Source of the DNA: Cycas panzhihuaensis
Taxonomy: Eukaryota; Cycadophyta
Direction: 5' to 3'
NCBI GenBank assembly: GCA_023213395.1
Contig: CM041465.1
Location: forward strand, 9,920,001 to 9,984,000
Length of the DNA stretch: 64,000 nucleotides
The notes under the pieces: generated by a model
Databases searched by the model: none
Seen by the model: only the letters and a program-made list of their open reading frames with translations
Told to the model about the DNA's origin: nothing
Translations under genes and position numbers: made by a program
Shown: piece after piece, positions 22,880 to 34,879 of the stretch
How positions within the stretch are numbered: position 1 is the first letter of the stretch
Layout of the letters: every line of letters begins with the position of its first letter

Positions 22880-24639
22880 TTTCCTCCCCAGAAAAATTTT
22901 GTGGTGGAGGTTGAAAAGAGGTTTCCTCCCCACTTTTAACATCAATGTTCCTTCTTTGGAGCTAGCAAGGTGGCACATATATGGACCTAGGATTCGAATC
23001 AAAATTTATTGTCACATTTTGTCCTTTTTCTTGATGATGATCAATATAATAGGAATTGGTTTCTTGAAAGATGACATCTCTGCTTATGATAACCTTTCTT
23101 GCTTTTGGATCATAAAGTTTATATGATTTTGATATATTACTATAGCTAATGAAAATATATTTGGTACTATGATCATCAAATTTTATCCTTTTCTATTCAG
23201 GAATATAAGTATATGCCATGCAACTAAAAACTCTCAAGTGATAGATACTTGGTTTGTATCCTATCCATGCTTCTTTAAGAGTCTTCCATTGAAGTGCTTT
23301 AGTGGTACTTATGTTGATCAAATATACTACAATATATACTACTTTGGCACATAATTGATTTCCTAATCTTTTATCTTTCAGCATGCACCTTGCCATTTCA
23401 ACTATGGTGTAATTCTTTCTTTCTGCTATACCATTTTATTGAGGGGTGTAGGGATTGGTTAACTAGCGTCTGATTCCATGGTGAACACAATAAGAATTGA
23501 ATTGATTTGAAATGAATTATCCCCCATTATCTGATCTTAGGGAGAGTATCTTGTATCCAGTTTGTCTCTCCATATAGGTTTTGAAGTCAATAAAGTGCTG
23601 AAACATGCTAGATTTAAATTTCATGAAGAAAACCCACGTTTTCCTTGTATAATCATCAATGAAAGTAATAAAGTATTTTGCTCCTCCTAGAGATTGAGTT
23701 TCCATGGGACCAAAAATATCAGTATATACCAATTAAAAAGGACCTTGTTCTCTACGGGTAAAATCTAGAAAAAATTTCCTATGTTGTTTTCCAAGTAGGC
23801 ATCCCTCAAATATTTTTGTCCACTTCAATGTGGGGCAGCCCATCAACCATGCTTATCCTTTTCATAAGTGTTAAACTACTGTAATTCAAGTGCCCAAATC
23901 TTTTATGCCACATAGTACTACCAATCTTGATGGTTGTTTTCAAAGCATAGGAATTAGATGGAGGGATGGCAAGTTTGAATAGATTATCTTTTGTCATTTT
24001 TCCTCTGGAAACTATTGCTTTATTTTATCTTGTATCTTTGATAATACACTCGTCATTGTCAAATATGACTCTATAATCTTGACCCATCATCTATCCCACT
24101 GATAGTAGATTCTTCCTTAAGGCTGGAACATATAGAACATCCTTAATATATTTGGTTTCTTCTAAATCAGTTTGGAGAGCTACATTTCCTTTACTAACAG
24201 CTTCATGGGTTGTATCATCTCCAAATATAATAGAGCCCATTTTGGTTGTATCCATTATTCGAAACCAACCCTTTTTATGAGTCATGTGAGTTGAGCATCC
24301 TGAGTTAATGTACCAACTATTTTCTTCATCTTTGTTGGCTAGAAAGTAGGATAAGAATAACCAATTTTCTCTATTTTACACAATAGTATTGGCACTTCCT
24401 TTGTTATGTGGTCCATTTTTAGCAAAGTATCTATCTTCTATATGACTAGGGCAATTACAAAAGGTACAATATGATGAATATCTTCTCCCATAACTGAGAC
24501 TTCTACTCTGAGGATAAGATCTATCAATATGAGATGGCCTTCCTCTTTCTTCATGAGGAGGTGGATAATCCCTTTATCTATGATTTAGAGGATGAAGATT
24601 TTCCCTTTGTGGCGGTATGTCCCTTTGGAAACTGGGACA
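22880..24639 (-). pseudogene. Copia F zinc knuckle, protease and integrase
   Basis: From 24480 the minus strand has the degenerate zinc knuckle CTFCNCPSHIEDRYFAK (C-x-x-C, H; last Cys changed to Tyr). Protease starts at WYINSGCSTHMTHK (about 24315; D-S-G changed to N-S-G, so the catalytic Asp is lost) and continues to ALRKNLLSVG. The GAG-pre-integrase motif MWHKRFGHLNYSSL is at about 23915-23875. The integrase core has VYTDIFGPMETQSLGGAKYF (about 23730) and LSLRSDNGG (about 23520), and the C-terminal part is seen at 23396-23193 and toward 22990. Stops separate these blocks. Confidence 0.88.
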
Positions 24640-25478
24640 ACATTGATGTGGCTCTTATTGTCTTTCTTCACTTGGATATCTAGTTTGCCTTGAATCTCTT
24701 TGATTAGCTCCTTGTCTTTGGTGAGGAGATTGATATCTTGGGTGCCTTTATTAGTGTGACGTATGTCTAGGGTATCTACTTTTTTCTTTTAGAGACTAAT
24801 ACCTAGATTTAGAAGTGCTTTCTTAAGCTTGTGGGCATATCCTTGCCTTAGTGGCAAAAGTATATTCAAGTGATTCATTAGATGTCTTTTGCTCTTCAAC
24901 AACCATTAACATGGCACTCAATTATTCTATTTTGAAGGTGCTCAAGTCTTTGGAGACTTCAATAATGGTTGGACCATTTCAAAGCTTGGTACAACACTTA
25001 CACATTGTATAATTCTTTTAACAACTCTTTGTTCCATTAAGGAATCTCTAAGAGATCTCATATGATTAACTATGTCTTGTACCTTTGTTATAAAGTTGGT
25101 AACTAATTCAGTTGAATTCATCCTTAGGTTTTTAAATTTACTCCTAAGGGTTTGAAACTTTGATGAAGCCACTCCTTCATAAATCAGTTATAAAGTATCC
25201 CATACTTGCTTTGATGTAGTTGCTTCACTCACTCTTAGAAAGATTTTATCATCAATCACACAAAACAATAATGCTAGAGCTTCATTGTCTTTCTTGACCA
25301 TTTCTTTGAATACCCTCTTTTATTCATTTGTGGCTTGGTCACTTGGATTTGTATGGATTGTCTAAACTATGTCCTAGAATTCCTTTGACATGAGGATAGA
25401 TTTCATTTTTTTGCTCCAAATTAGAAAATTTATCCCATTAAATACTAGAATAGTCATATTTCCTATGTTTTTTGCCAT
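24640..25478 (-). pseudogene. Copia F gag
   Basis: A start ATG at 25478 opens MAKNIGNMTILVFNGINFLI, then W-S-K-K-M, the copia gag beginning. KDNEALALLFCVIDDKIFLR, TTSKQVWDTL and the open stretch 25172-24942 (FQTLRSKFKNLRMNSTELV, VQDIVNHMRSL) are the UBN2-type gag core. N1 and N2 gag share the KDNEAL and TSKSIWDTL blocks but diverge after the following Gly-Gly. Frames are broken by stops near 25190 and 25365. Confidence 0.87.
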
Positions 25479-28100
25479 GTTACTTAGCTTGGGTTATGAT
25501 AGTAATCCTTTAGTAAATAAAATATATTTATCCCACCAAGGTTTTTGTTAAATGAATAAAAAAAAAAAAAAAAGGTTTTTCAAGTTTAACCCAAGGTTTT
25601 ATAAGTAGACCTAGTCCCTGAATGAGGTTTGCTAAGCTCTAGTTTTATGTGTCTCCTAGGGTAACCTTTGATTGTTACCTTGTCTATTAGTGTCTACTCA
25701 AAGATGGAAAAATAGGGACCTAATATACTAGTATGTGAGTGCTAGGCTCTATATACCTCAGTACATAGGCTACTAAGAAGGTTTTTACACCTCCCTAAAT
25801 TATTGACACACCTACACAAGACTTATGCCTAGCAACATATCTAGTGGTGAAGGTTCTTGAACCAAGACACTCACCCTCTCCAAGTCTAGCCTTGGTCTCC
25901 AAATACTATAAATGGAATAGGTTCTACACCTCAGCCTACCACCAAATACACCTAATAGCCAAAGGCTTTCCTCATCCAATATGAGTAGGCCAAATAGCGT
26001 GTGTAGGGTGGTAACTTCAGGGGTCCTAACCATTCCCCTTGCAAGGCTAGGAAAAAAAAAAGGAGGTTTAATTTAGGTAATTATCTGATTTGATGTGACA
26101 AAAATTTATTATAGATGGTCTTGCTTACAAACAAGATTCTTTTTAGAACAAAAAAACTGAAATAAAACTTGAAAAATCAAATTAATTTCAATATTCAAAC
26201 ATCAATTTGAAAAAATAAAGTATGAAATATCTTTTTCAATAAAAGAATGCTTTCAATTTCAAAAAAAAAAAATTCCACTTTGAAAGTATAAATGATTAAT
26301 CTCATAATAAGGAAACTATGAGTAAATTTGAATCGATATTCACACCTTTAAACCAATCAAATACCTTTTCTCAAAAGAGAATAATCATTCAATGTTCAAA
26401 GAAGTTTATATATACTTTCCTTTCAAAATAAAGGTGTATATCTGTGATTGCTCTATTTATGTAATTTGACAAAAATACTCTCCCCCTTTGAAGTATTAGA
26501 TTCCTTTGTAAAAAAAATAAGAACTTTTTCCTTTAAAAAATATGACATAAAGATGAAAAAAATTTCTAAATGAAAGCCAAGTGAGCTCCTTTAATCAAAT
26601 TTTGTAAGTAGGTTGTATTGAGAATGGAGGGGTTAATTATTCTTTAATAATCATAAATAAGTGTAAATAAACTCTTAATCAAGCACAAAAGGATTTTAAA
26701 TAAGTTTTAAATTTGATAAAAGTAAAAAATATGACAAGAAATACCTGTTTACTGAATCGAATGAAAAAGAATTGCGCCTTTTGCTCTAGAGGCCCAAAAG
26801 TAGGCTAAATGAGCTTTAAAATGACTTTAAAACTTAATAAATACTAACAAAACTTGTTAATGATTAGCATTATATAAATATCAAGTGGAATATATTCAAA
26901 ATTAGAAATAAATTTGGCTCAAAAGTCTTAAAGAGGGTCCAACTAGGACTTGAATGAAACCTCAAATTTAGGAGCTTTAAACACCTAAAAAATAAGGTCA
27001 AAATGAGATAAAACTAGCTTCAATATGTAGATCTATACAATATCTTTCAACTAGTTCAAACGGTTTGTAGATCGGAGCTATGAAGCTCAAGATATTAACA
27101 AAACTGTGAAAAATGACTCTTTTAAGGTTAATGAAATAAAGAGCAACAATAAGGTCAACTTTGACCTAATCAAACCCTATAAAAAATGATTCAAATCAAA
27201 TAAATAATAACTTTAAGTTGTATATCTCTGAAATACAAACCCAACGAATCTAACTGTTTGGAAATCTGACTCTTGGTTGAAGAGATATAGCAGGAAAAAT
27301 AAATAGTCCTCTCTTATGCAAATACCTTAAAATGAACTAGAGTGCCACTTGTACTGATTAAGAAAACAATTAAATCAACACCAAAAAAATAAAAATAAGT
27401 AGTCAATAATGAATTTTGCTAAAAAGATATTACAAAGAAACTGGTCCAAGTAAAAAATGATATTCTAGTGATAAGATATAGCTTAACAAAGAAGGGATTT
27501 TATCCAAAAAAATGATAAAATATAAATAAAAGGGACTTTAATAAAATCCTTAAAAAAAATATGCAAATACCCTTGAATCGTCAACCTCAGGGTAGATTGG
27601 GTAGGGATTGACCCTAAGACCTCATAAAAGATAAACCCCTCTAATGCTAAGAGGGTGAACTCACTCGTCAAGTTCAAAAAAGGGCACAAGCAACCTTTAA
27701 TTTACAAACTTTAGAATATAAAACAAGGCCCCTTTTAAAAATAAAGGTAAAGGTCATATGAACCTTAGGTGACCAGGGGCCAAAGCTCTTAAGGGGGTTA
27801 AGGCCTTATAAAACATGGAATTGAAATAATTATAAAGAATAATTAAGTTTAATAAAACTTTATATTAATAAAGTAACATTAATCGATATTAAAAAAATGT
27901 TGACTCACCAAATTTAAATGGCGGCCTGCGATGATATAGTGGTGACACAGTGAGGAAGAACTTAATTAAAATGATTGAAACACTACTAGATGGAGGCACA
28001 TGTAGAGGGGGTAGTCTATCTTTAGTCCAAATTAGGTTGAAGACATCTAAAATATTTAAAAAAATTATATATATCTATATATATATATATACATACATAC

Positions 28101-28152
<52 letters not shown>

Positions 28153-28170
28153 ATCTGTATATATATATAT
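25479..28170 (-). other. Copia F leader, 3' part
   Basis: About 2.7 kb of non-coding leader lies upstream of gag. It contains a 17-base A run (25558-25574) and a relatively GC-richer block at 25640-26050 with a 73-codon minus-strand open stretch that I do not recognise. The segment at about 27000-27300 has motifs (CAGATTT, TTAG-TTCGTTGG) also seen in the leaders of N1 and N2, which supports common ancestry. No gene is confirmed. Confidence 0.6.
28066..28170. repeat. Compound microsatellite (TA)n (TG)n (TA)n
   Basis: A TATATA/TACATACA run is followed by about 18 TG dinucleotides (28112-28143) and a final (AT)n tract ending at 28170. Gypsy C inserted directly into the AT part: another (AT)n run resumes at 34880. 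Confidence 0.95.
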
Positions 28171-29224
28171 TGATCCCAAAAGAGCTTAGTTGGTGAAGAA
28201 GTCAATTATCAACCTTTTCTCCGTGAGATCCTGGGAGTTAGTGTAGAAATCTCAATAACATCAAAATAACAATGAGCCCATGAAAGGAAAATTCTACACC
28301 AAATAATTTATTCTTGGAATTGGTCCAAAAGTATGAGGAATAATACTTTTATTAAACCATGAAAATCTCCATTTAATGGTGGAGAAATCAACTAGCAAAA
28401 GAATGGTAAAATTACAAGGAATAAATGTTACAATTATACCATAAGGGGGACTCCAACCCTCCAAATGCCTCTCCAAGGATGCTTCCCAAGTCAAGTCTCC
28501 AAGAACCACCTCTCCAACCTATAGAAGGGCTCAATTTATAGAAAGAAACCTGAATTGCATGTTTAACAAGTGGAAATCATGCAAGTATAACCACTAACCA
28601 CCAGAATGCATGTTGTCCAAGTGGCCTTCATACAATTCTTAAAAAGTTACAGTTTGTAATAGATCTTAACGTACTCCAATTTGGCTCAAATTTGGTACAG
28701 GTATAGGAACATATGTCCCCTCAGCTTCCTCAAAATTTTAGCTCATTTGGATGTCATTTGGCTACATTTTTATTCATTTAGTAATAATATGTATTTGCTA
28801 TTTTTCTGCTGTCCAAGTGGCCTTCATACAATTCATAAAAGTTGTAGCTTGTAACTAACCTTAACGGACTCCAATTTAGCTTAAATTTTGTAAACGTATA
28901 GGAACATATGTCTCCTCCGCTTCCTCAAAATTTTAGCTCATTTTGATGTCATTTGGCCATGTTTCTATTCATATAATCAAAATATATATTTTCTATTTTT
29001 TTCTGCTAACTGTGGGATTAATTTTTATGTAAAGACAAGGCTTGAACTCTAATCAAATGATATTTTCTAAACCCCACCTTTTGTACACATCTAGTGAGAT
29101 GTGTCTTATCCATTTAAACAAAATGTCATAGAGTTTTGATACCATTTGGCCATATCTCTTTTCGTTATGCCAATGCCTAGCATTTTCCGCATCCTGTAAA
29201 CATATGGTAGATCCTCCTGGATCA
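28171..29224 (-). repeat. Gypsy C 3' LTR
   Basis: On the minus strand it begins TGATCCAGGAGGATC and ends GGGATCA. Inside are two adjacent related copies of a roughly 195-bp unit (28615-28809 and 28810-29007 on the plus coordinates), each containing GTCCAAGTGGCCTTCATACA and later TTAGCTCATTT. The start of this LTR is also the end of the coding frame (see finding on read-through). Confidence 0.95.
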
Positions 29225-29241
29225 TGGCTCCCCCTTCCTTG
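29225..29241 (-). promoter_or_regulatory. Gypsy C polypurine tract
   Basis: The minus strand reads AAGGAAGGGGGAGCCA next to the LTR start TGATCC. The same tract is present in B at 55543-55559. Confidence 0.88.
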
Positions 29242-30600
29242 GAAAATAGCCAACTCCTGTTTGGCTTAGAATTGGAGATGGGGGAAGTGTTGTTCTCCTT
29301 GTTGCCTACTAAACCACTTGGCCTTACTAGGCAATTGCCCTGCTACTCCAATCCTGAAAGATTCATGTGTCTTATGTCTTGTTTTGGTAGATTTTCTCTC
29401 AAGATACAATCTTCCTCGAGAGGCTCCTCACTTTCCAAATACAAATCATCAATCAAGGTAAAGTGAACTGGTCCTATTCCTCATCTAGCATGGAGGGCTC
29501 AAAGAGTTTTAAGTATTCAGCATTTACTACTGAATATATTTGCATATAAGGTGGAAGATCAAGTTGGAAAGCATTGCCACCTACTTTTCTCAAAATCTTG
29601 AATGGTCCATACCTTATAGGTTTGAGTTTCTTACCTTCTCCTTTTAACCTCTCCTTGCTCAAGTATAACCATACTAAATCTCCTTCTTGGAAAGTACACT
29701 CTTGCCTATGCTTGTCATGTCTTTCCTTGTACTTTGTTGAGTCCTTAGAAGTTGATCATGTACTTCTTTGTGGACCCTCCGGATCTTCTCCAAGTATCTT
29801 AAAGCCTTGTCATGCTCCTCCTTCTCTTTGACGGATCCTTCCTTAGCTTGCATGGAAAACTCCAAGTCAAATGGACTTTGAGGTAAGTATCCCAAACAAA
29901 CTTCAAAAGGTGCTTTAGAGTGTGATGCATGCATTGCTCTATTAAAAGCAAATTGTAGAAAAGCTAATGATTCATCCCAAGTCTTTGGATGCTTGGAATT
30001 GTATCCACTCAATAGATGTACCAAAGTTCTGTTCACTACTTCGGTTTGTCCATCTGAAGATGGAAACTTGTACTCCTCTTCAATTTGGTATCCATCATCT
30101 CCCATAGTGACTTCCAAAATGATGAAAGGAATCGAGTGTCCCGATCTGAAATGATGGAAGAAGGCAAGCCAAAATTCTTCCATACATGCTCAAGAATAAC
30201 TCACCGCTCCTATACCGTGATTGTCTTCTTACAAGGTATTAGACATATCATTTTACTAAACCTATCTACAACAACAAAAAGATAATCATGTCCCTTCCTA
30301 GTCATGGAAAGTCCCCCTAAAAAATCAATGGAGATACTTTCCCAAGGCCTAGTGGGAATAGGTAGTGGTGTATACAATCATAATTTTCTAGAAGAAGGCT
30401 TAGAAGTATTACACATTACACATCCTTTTACATATTTTTTTACATCATTTTGCATTTTTGGCCATACAACATATCTTCTCAAGTTTGCTAAAGTCTTCTC
30501 TATACCAAAGTGGCCAGCTACTTTAGAAGTATGGGCTTCTAAGCCACTTGATCTTGTCTCCTTTGATGGAACATAGAGCTACTCCCCTTTGAAAAGTAGA
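29242..30600 (-). pseudogene. Gypsy C integrase with chromodomain-like tail
   Basis: The minus strand contains the integrase zinc finger and core in broken frames near 30600-30060, [16 protein letters not shown] (third catalytic Glu block, about 30060), FAFNRAMHASHSKAPFEVCL, then KGEGKKLKPIRYGPFKILRK (29650-29590; the G-P-F/Y element) and VNAEYLKLFEPS. A 4-base deletion near 30060, relative to B, shifts the frame before the Glu block. After about 29470 a tail with GQLPSKAKWFSRQQGEQHFP resembles the end of a chromodomain (G-L-P-x-x-x-A-T-W...F-P). The tail frame runs on across the polypurine tract into the LTR to a stop at 29053. Confidence 0.8.
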
Positions 30601-32115
30601 CCATCCTTCCAAGCAAGCTGGGAAGGTCTTCCTTTCGCTAGGTTCTCTAATTCTTCCTTCAAATCTTCATCTTCATGGTACAAGTCTTTGTACTCTTCAT
30701 GATGCATTGGTTCCACTGCAAACTCATAAGAGAACTACAAACAAAAGTAGAAGAAGAAGTGGAACAAGGTGGTCTAGATAACATATCAGCAATTTTGTTA
30801 TTAGATCCCGTTTTATACTTAATTACAATATTAAATTGTTGTAAATAACTCATCCACTTCATGTGTCTTGCTTGTCAGAATTTACTTTGAGTTTGTAAAA
30901 TTGAAGAGGCTTATGATCTTATGAACTACAACCTCTTTTCCGAGCAAGTATGACCTCCAATGCTTGCATGCTTGATGAAGTACGAACATTTCTCGATCAT
31001 ATGTTGGGTAGTTCTTCACTTGAAGGGTGAAGACCTCCGAATGGTATGCAATAGGCTTCCCATCTTGAATAAGGACAGCTCCCATCGCATTTCCACTCAC
31101 ATCAGCTTCGACTTCAAAAGGCCTTTGCAAATTTGGCATTGCCAAAACCAGTGCTTCACAAATTTTCTTCTTTAAAAGAAGAAAGGCTTCTTCCACCTTG
31201 GAACCCCAAGTAAACTTTCTACTAGATTTTGTCAATCCATGTAGAGGTGCTGCAACCTGTGAGAAATGAAGAATGAACTTTCTCAAGTATTGACAAGCTC
31301 CTAAAAAACTTCTCACCTCTGTGATGTTTGTTGGCCTAGGCCATTTGAGGATGGCTTGAGTCTTGAGTGGATCAATGCTCAACTTTCCTCCTCCAACCAC
31401 AAAGCCTAAGAAGATCAAGTTCCTTGCCAAATTCACACTTCTTCACATTAAGCTTTAAATGATGCTTAGCCATAGTCTTTAAAACTTCTTCTATGTGCCG
31501 CAAATGTTCCTCCCATGTGTTCTCGAAAATGAAAATGTCATCAAGATAGACAACAACAAAATTATCCAAGTAAGGCCTTAATATTTCATTCATTAGCCTC
31601 ATGAATGTTGCAGAGCATTACACAATCCGAAAGGCATAACCATCCATTCAAAGAGTCCTTGCTTTGTTTTGAAGGCCGCCTTCCATGTGTCCTCCTCCTT
31701 GACCCTAACTTGGTGATAACCACTTTTAAATCCAATTTAGTGAAATAACAAGCATGTCAATTTGATCAAGCAAATCATCTATACGAGGCAAAGGGTAGCG
31801 ATTTTTAATTGTAATTTTATTCAAAGCACGAAAATCTATACACATTCTCCATCCTCCATCCTTCTTAGGCACCAAGACAATTGGTGACCCACAAGGTGAA
31901 CATGAAGGTCTTATGACCCCTTGATCAAGCAACTCCTCAACTTGCCTCTTTATCTCATTATTTTCTACAATGGAGTGCCTATACAAAGCAACATTAGGTA
32001 ATGGTGCATCTCCTACAAGAGTGATTTCATGCTCTATCTTTCTCTTTGGTGGAAGCCCATCAACATGTTGAAATAGAATATCATACCTTGTCTTTAACTC
32101 CTCAATTTGTTGCAT
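30601..32115 (-). pseudogene. Gypsy C reverse transcriptase and RNase H
   Basis: Reverse transcriptase begins in the stretch 32115-31726 ([60 protein letters not shown]) and has the intact VVYLDDIFIF motif at about 31560-31530. LGFVVGGGKLSIDPLKTQAI, FLGACQYLRKFI and the RNase H block (VEADVSGNAMGAVLIQDGKP; YDREMFVLHQACKHWRSYLL) follow. KYKTGSNNKIADMLSRPPC (about 30810) is the RNase H end. Frameshifts near 31735, 31600 and 31400 separate the pieces. Confidence 0.92.
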
Positions 32116-33691
32116 TTGTTTAGGTGATATAAGCAGTGAGTAGAAGGACCTTCTTCATCTCTTAGCTCTTCTTTTCTCCTTACCATTAAGATGACAAATT
32201 TACCACATGCATTGATCATCCTTTTTGCTTGAGTAACTGAAATTAATGCTATCTTATCCAAGTGCTTCTTTGTGGCCTTTATTATGAAGCCCTTGTTATC
32301 CTTCATCAATCGATACTTTCTCTCCCTTCGATAGAAGAGTGCATCTCGATCCCACAAGTAGGGACTTCCAAGCACAACATGACATACATCCAATGACACC
32401 ACATCACATATTACCTCATCAACAAAATCATTAGTGATGGAAAATTTAAGTGTACATTGCTTTGATATTTGCATTTCCATATCTTTATGGATCCAACCAA
32501 GAGGATATGGATGAGGGTGAGAAGTAGTTACCAAACCAATGCTCTTTACCAAACTTTCTGAGATCAAATTCTTTTGGCTTCCTGGATCTATAATGGCACC
32601 AATCATACTATTTCCCACTTGAAGCTTCAAGTGAAATAGTTCCTCCCTTGTAGCATCATCTTCATAATTTGTAAGTAGAGTGACCTTCTTCTTCTCCTTC
32701 ACTTTGAATCTCCACCTCGTAAAGTAGTGCTTTCCTTTTTCCTTCTTTCTTAATTCCATATCCTTGATATGCTTCGCTTTAGTTCGGATGCAACTTCCAA
32801 CACTTTCTGTAATATGACCACTAATATCACAATGCTCACAATAGTTAGAACTTTTAACAAAATTAGTTCTTTTCTTCTTTCCTTCTTGCCTTTTGATGAG
32901 TGCCATTTAGGATTCTTTTCATACTTATTAGAAGTAAAAGTAGAATCTTTAGACATGAATGTAGATTTCTTACTTTTACTTTCTATTGCCATAGCCATCC
33001 TACTTGCTTCTCCAATGGATTGAACCTTAAAAGCCTTAGTTCCTTCCTTATGTATTCATGTAATCCTCCAATGAATTTCATAAGAGTGACATGTTCATCC
33101 ATATTAATACCAAGTAGCATGCCATGCCTAAAAAATAAAGAAGTATAGTCTTGGACACTTACACCTCTCCCTTGGCGTAAATATTGCCAAGTGACCCATT
33201 GGTCTTCCTCATGACCTATGGGGTAGAATTGCTTCTTTATTATTTTCTTAAAATCCCTCCATGAAAAAGAAGATACATCATGAGTCTTTAAATATGCATT
33301 CCACCATGTCAATGCATGTTTACACAACTTGAGCCTAGCAAATGAAAGCTTTTGAGCATTACTATAAGCATAGATTATGAAGTAGGTTTCAAGTTGATCC
33401 AACCAATGGTCCAACTTTTAGCATTTACCTCTCCATCATAAGTTGGAATATCCAACTTTGCCTCCACCTTGAAGGGTTGATGAGATGAAGTACCCTTGCT
33501 TTCTTCAAAAGAGTGCTTTAAGGTCTCCTCCTCTTCCTCTTCATGGTCGTGGTCATATGTGGATCCTCCTTCAAATTCCTTCTCTTTGCCTTTTCCTTTG
33601 ACTAGAGGTAGAAGGTGGGTCATCATTTGCATCAAGGCTTGACGCTCTTCTCAAGCCTTTCAAATCTAATTTCTCCATCTTCTTTCACCAT
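32116..33691 (-). pseudogene. Gypsy C gag and protease
   Basis: The ATG at 33691 opens MVKEDGEIRFERLEK. The acidic stretch DHDHEEEEEETLKHSFEESK and the gag core LKLCKHALTWWNAYL, FKKIIKKQFYP, YTSLFFRHGMLLGI follow. The zinc knuckle YCEHCDISGHITE keeps C-x-x-C and H, but a frameshift hides the last Cys. The protease block AIIDPGSQKNLISESLVKSI (about 32590-32530) has D-P-G-S in place of the common D-S/T-G. Gag and protease are broken by frameshifts near 33415, 32990 and 32830. B has the equivalent region nearly open. Confidence 0.9.
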
Positions 33692-33807
33692 GGTGCTTGG
33701 ATTCTTTCTTTGTCTTCTTGGTGATTGCAACACAAGAAAGTCTTCACCTTTCTCTTTGTATCCTTTCCTTGTTTGTACCATTCAAGTCCCTACAACAAAG
33801 ATCAGAG

Positions 33808-33819
33808 GCTCTGATACCA
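33808..33819 (-). promoter_or_regulatory. Gypsy C primer binding site
   Basis: The minus strand reads TGGTATCAGAGC, a perfect initiator-Met primer site, five bases inside the 5' LTR. Confidence 0.93.
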
Positions 33820-33824
33820 AAATA

Positions 33825-34879
33825 TGATCCCAAAAGAGCTTAGTTGGTGAAGAAGTCAATTATCAACCTTTTCTCCTTAAGATCCTGGGAGTTAGTGTAG
33901 AAATCTCAATAACATCAAAATAACAATGAGCCCATGAAAGGAAAATTCTACACCAAATAATTTATTCTTGGAATTGGTCCAAAAGTATGAGGAATAATAC
34001 TTTTATTAAACCATGAAAATCTCCATTTAATGGTGGAGAAATCAACTAGCAAAAGAATGGTAAAATTACAAGGAATAAATGTTACAATTATACCATAAGG
34101 GGGACTCCAACCCTCCAAATGCCTCTCCAAGGATGCTTCCCAAGTCAAGTCTCCAAGAACCACCTCTCCAACCTGTAGAAGGGCTCAATTTATAGAAAGA
34201 AACCTGAATTACATATTTAACAAGTGGCAATCATGCAAGTATAACCACTAACCACCAGAATGCATGTTGTCCAAGTGGCCTTCATACAATTCTTAAAAAG
34301 TTACAGTTTGTAACAGATCTTAATGTACTCCAATTTGTCTCAAATTTGGTACACATATAGGAACGTATGTCCCCTCATCTTCCTCAAATTTTTAGCTCAT
34401 TTGGATGTCATTTGACTGTATTTGTATTCATTTAGTAATAATATGTATTTGCTGTTTTTCTGCTGTCCAAGTGGCCTTCATACAATTCATAAAAGTTGCG
34501 GCTTGTAACTAACCTTAACGGACTCCAATTTAGCTCAAATTTTGTACACGTATAGAAACGTATGTCTCCTCCACTTCCTCAAAATTTAAGCTCATTTTGA
34601 TGTCATTTGGCCATGTTTCTATTTATATACTCAAAATATATATTTTCTATTTTTTTTCTGCTAACTGTGGGATTAATTTTTATGTAAAGACAAGGCTTGA
34701 ACTCTAACCAAATGATATTTTCTGAACCCCACCTTTTGTACACATCTAGTGAGATGTGTCTTATCCCTTTAAACAAAATTTCATAGAGTTTTGATACCAT
34801 TTGGCCATATCTCTTTTAGTTATGCCAATGCCTAGCATTTTCCGCATCCTGTAAACATATGGTAGATCCTCCTGGATCA
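33825..34879 (-). repeat. Gypsy C 5' LTR
   Basis: This 1055-bp partner of 28171-29224 has the same internal tandem duplication. Differences are scattered single bases, mostly transitions. The second target copy TATAT follows at 34880-34884. Confidence 0.95.

Larger units (their letters stand above)
28171..34879 (-). mobile_element. Ty3/gypsy element C (chromovirus-like), youngest full element
   Basis: The LTRs are 28171-29224 (3') and 33825-34879 (5'), about 1054 bp each and nearly identical by eye. An initiator-Met primer site is at 33808-33819 and a polypurine tract at 29225-29241. The target TATAT is repeated on both sides (28166-28170; 34880-34884). Gag, protease, reverse transcriptase, RNase H and integrase lie in one minus-strand gag-pol from ATG 33691. 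It is the same family as B. Few LTR differences make it the most recent insertion, though gag-pol already has frameshifts. Confidence 0.95.

Noticed and set aside
27950-28189. Plus-strand open frame with Ile-Tyr and Cys-Val dipeptide repeats
   Set aside because: The repeats are a translation of the (TA)n(TG)n microsatellite.
28171-34163. Identical open stretches at 28294-28509 and 33948-34163 suggesting a duplicated small gene
   Set aside because: Both lie in the two LTRs of gypsy C and are simply the same LTR sequence twice.
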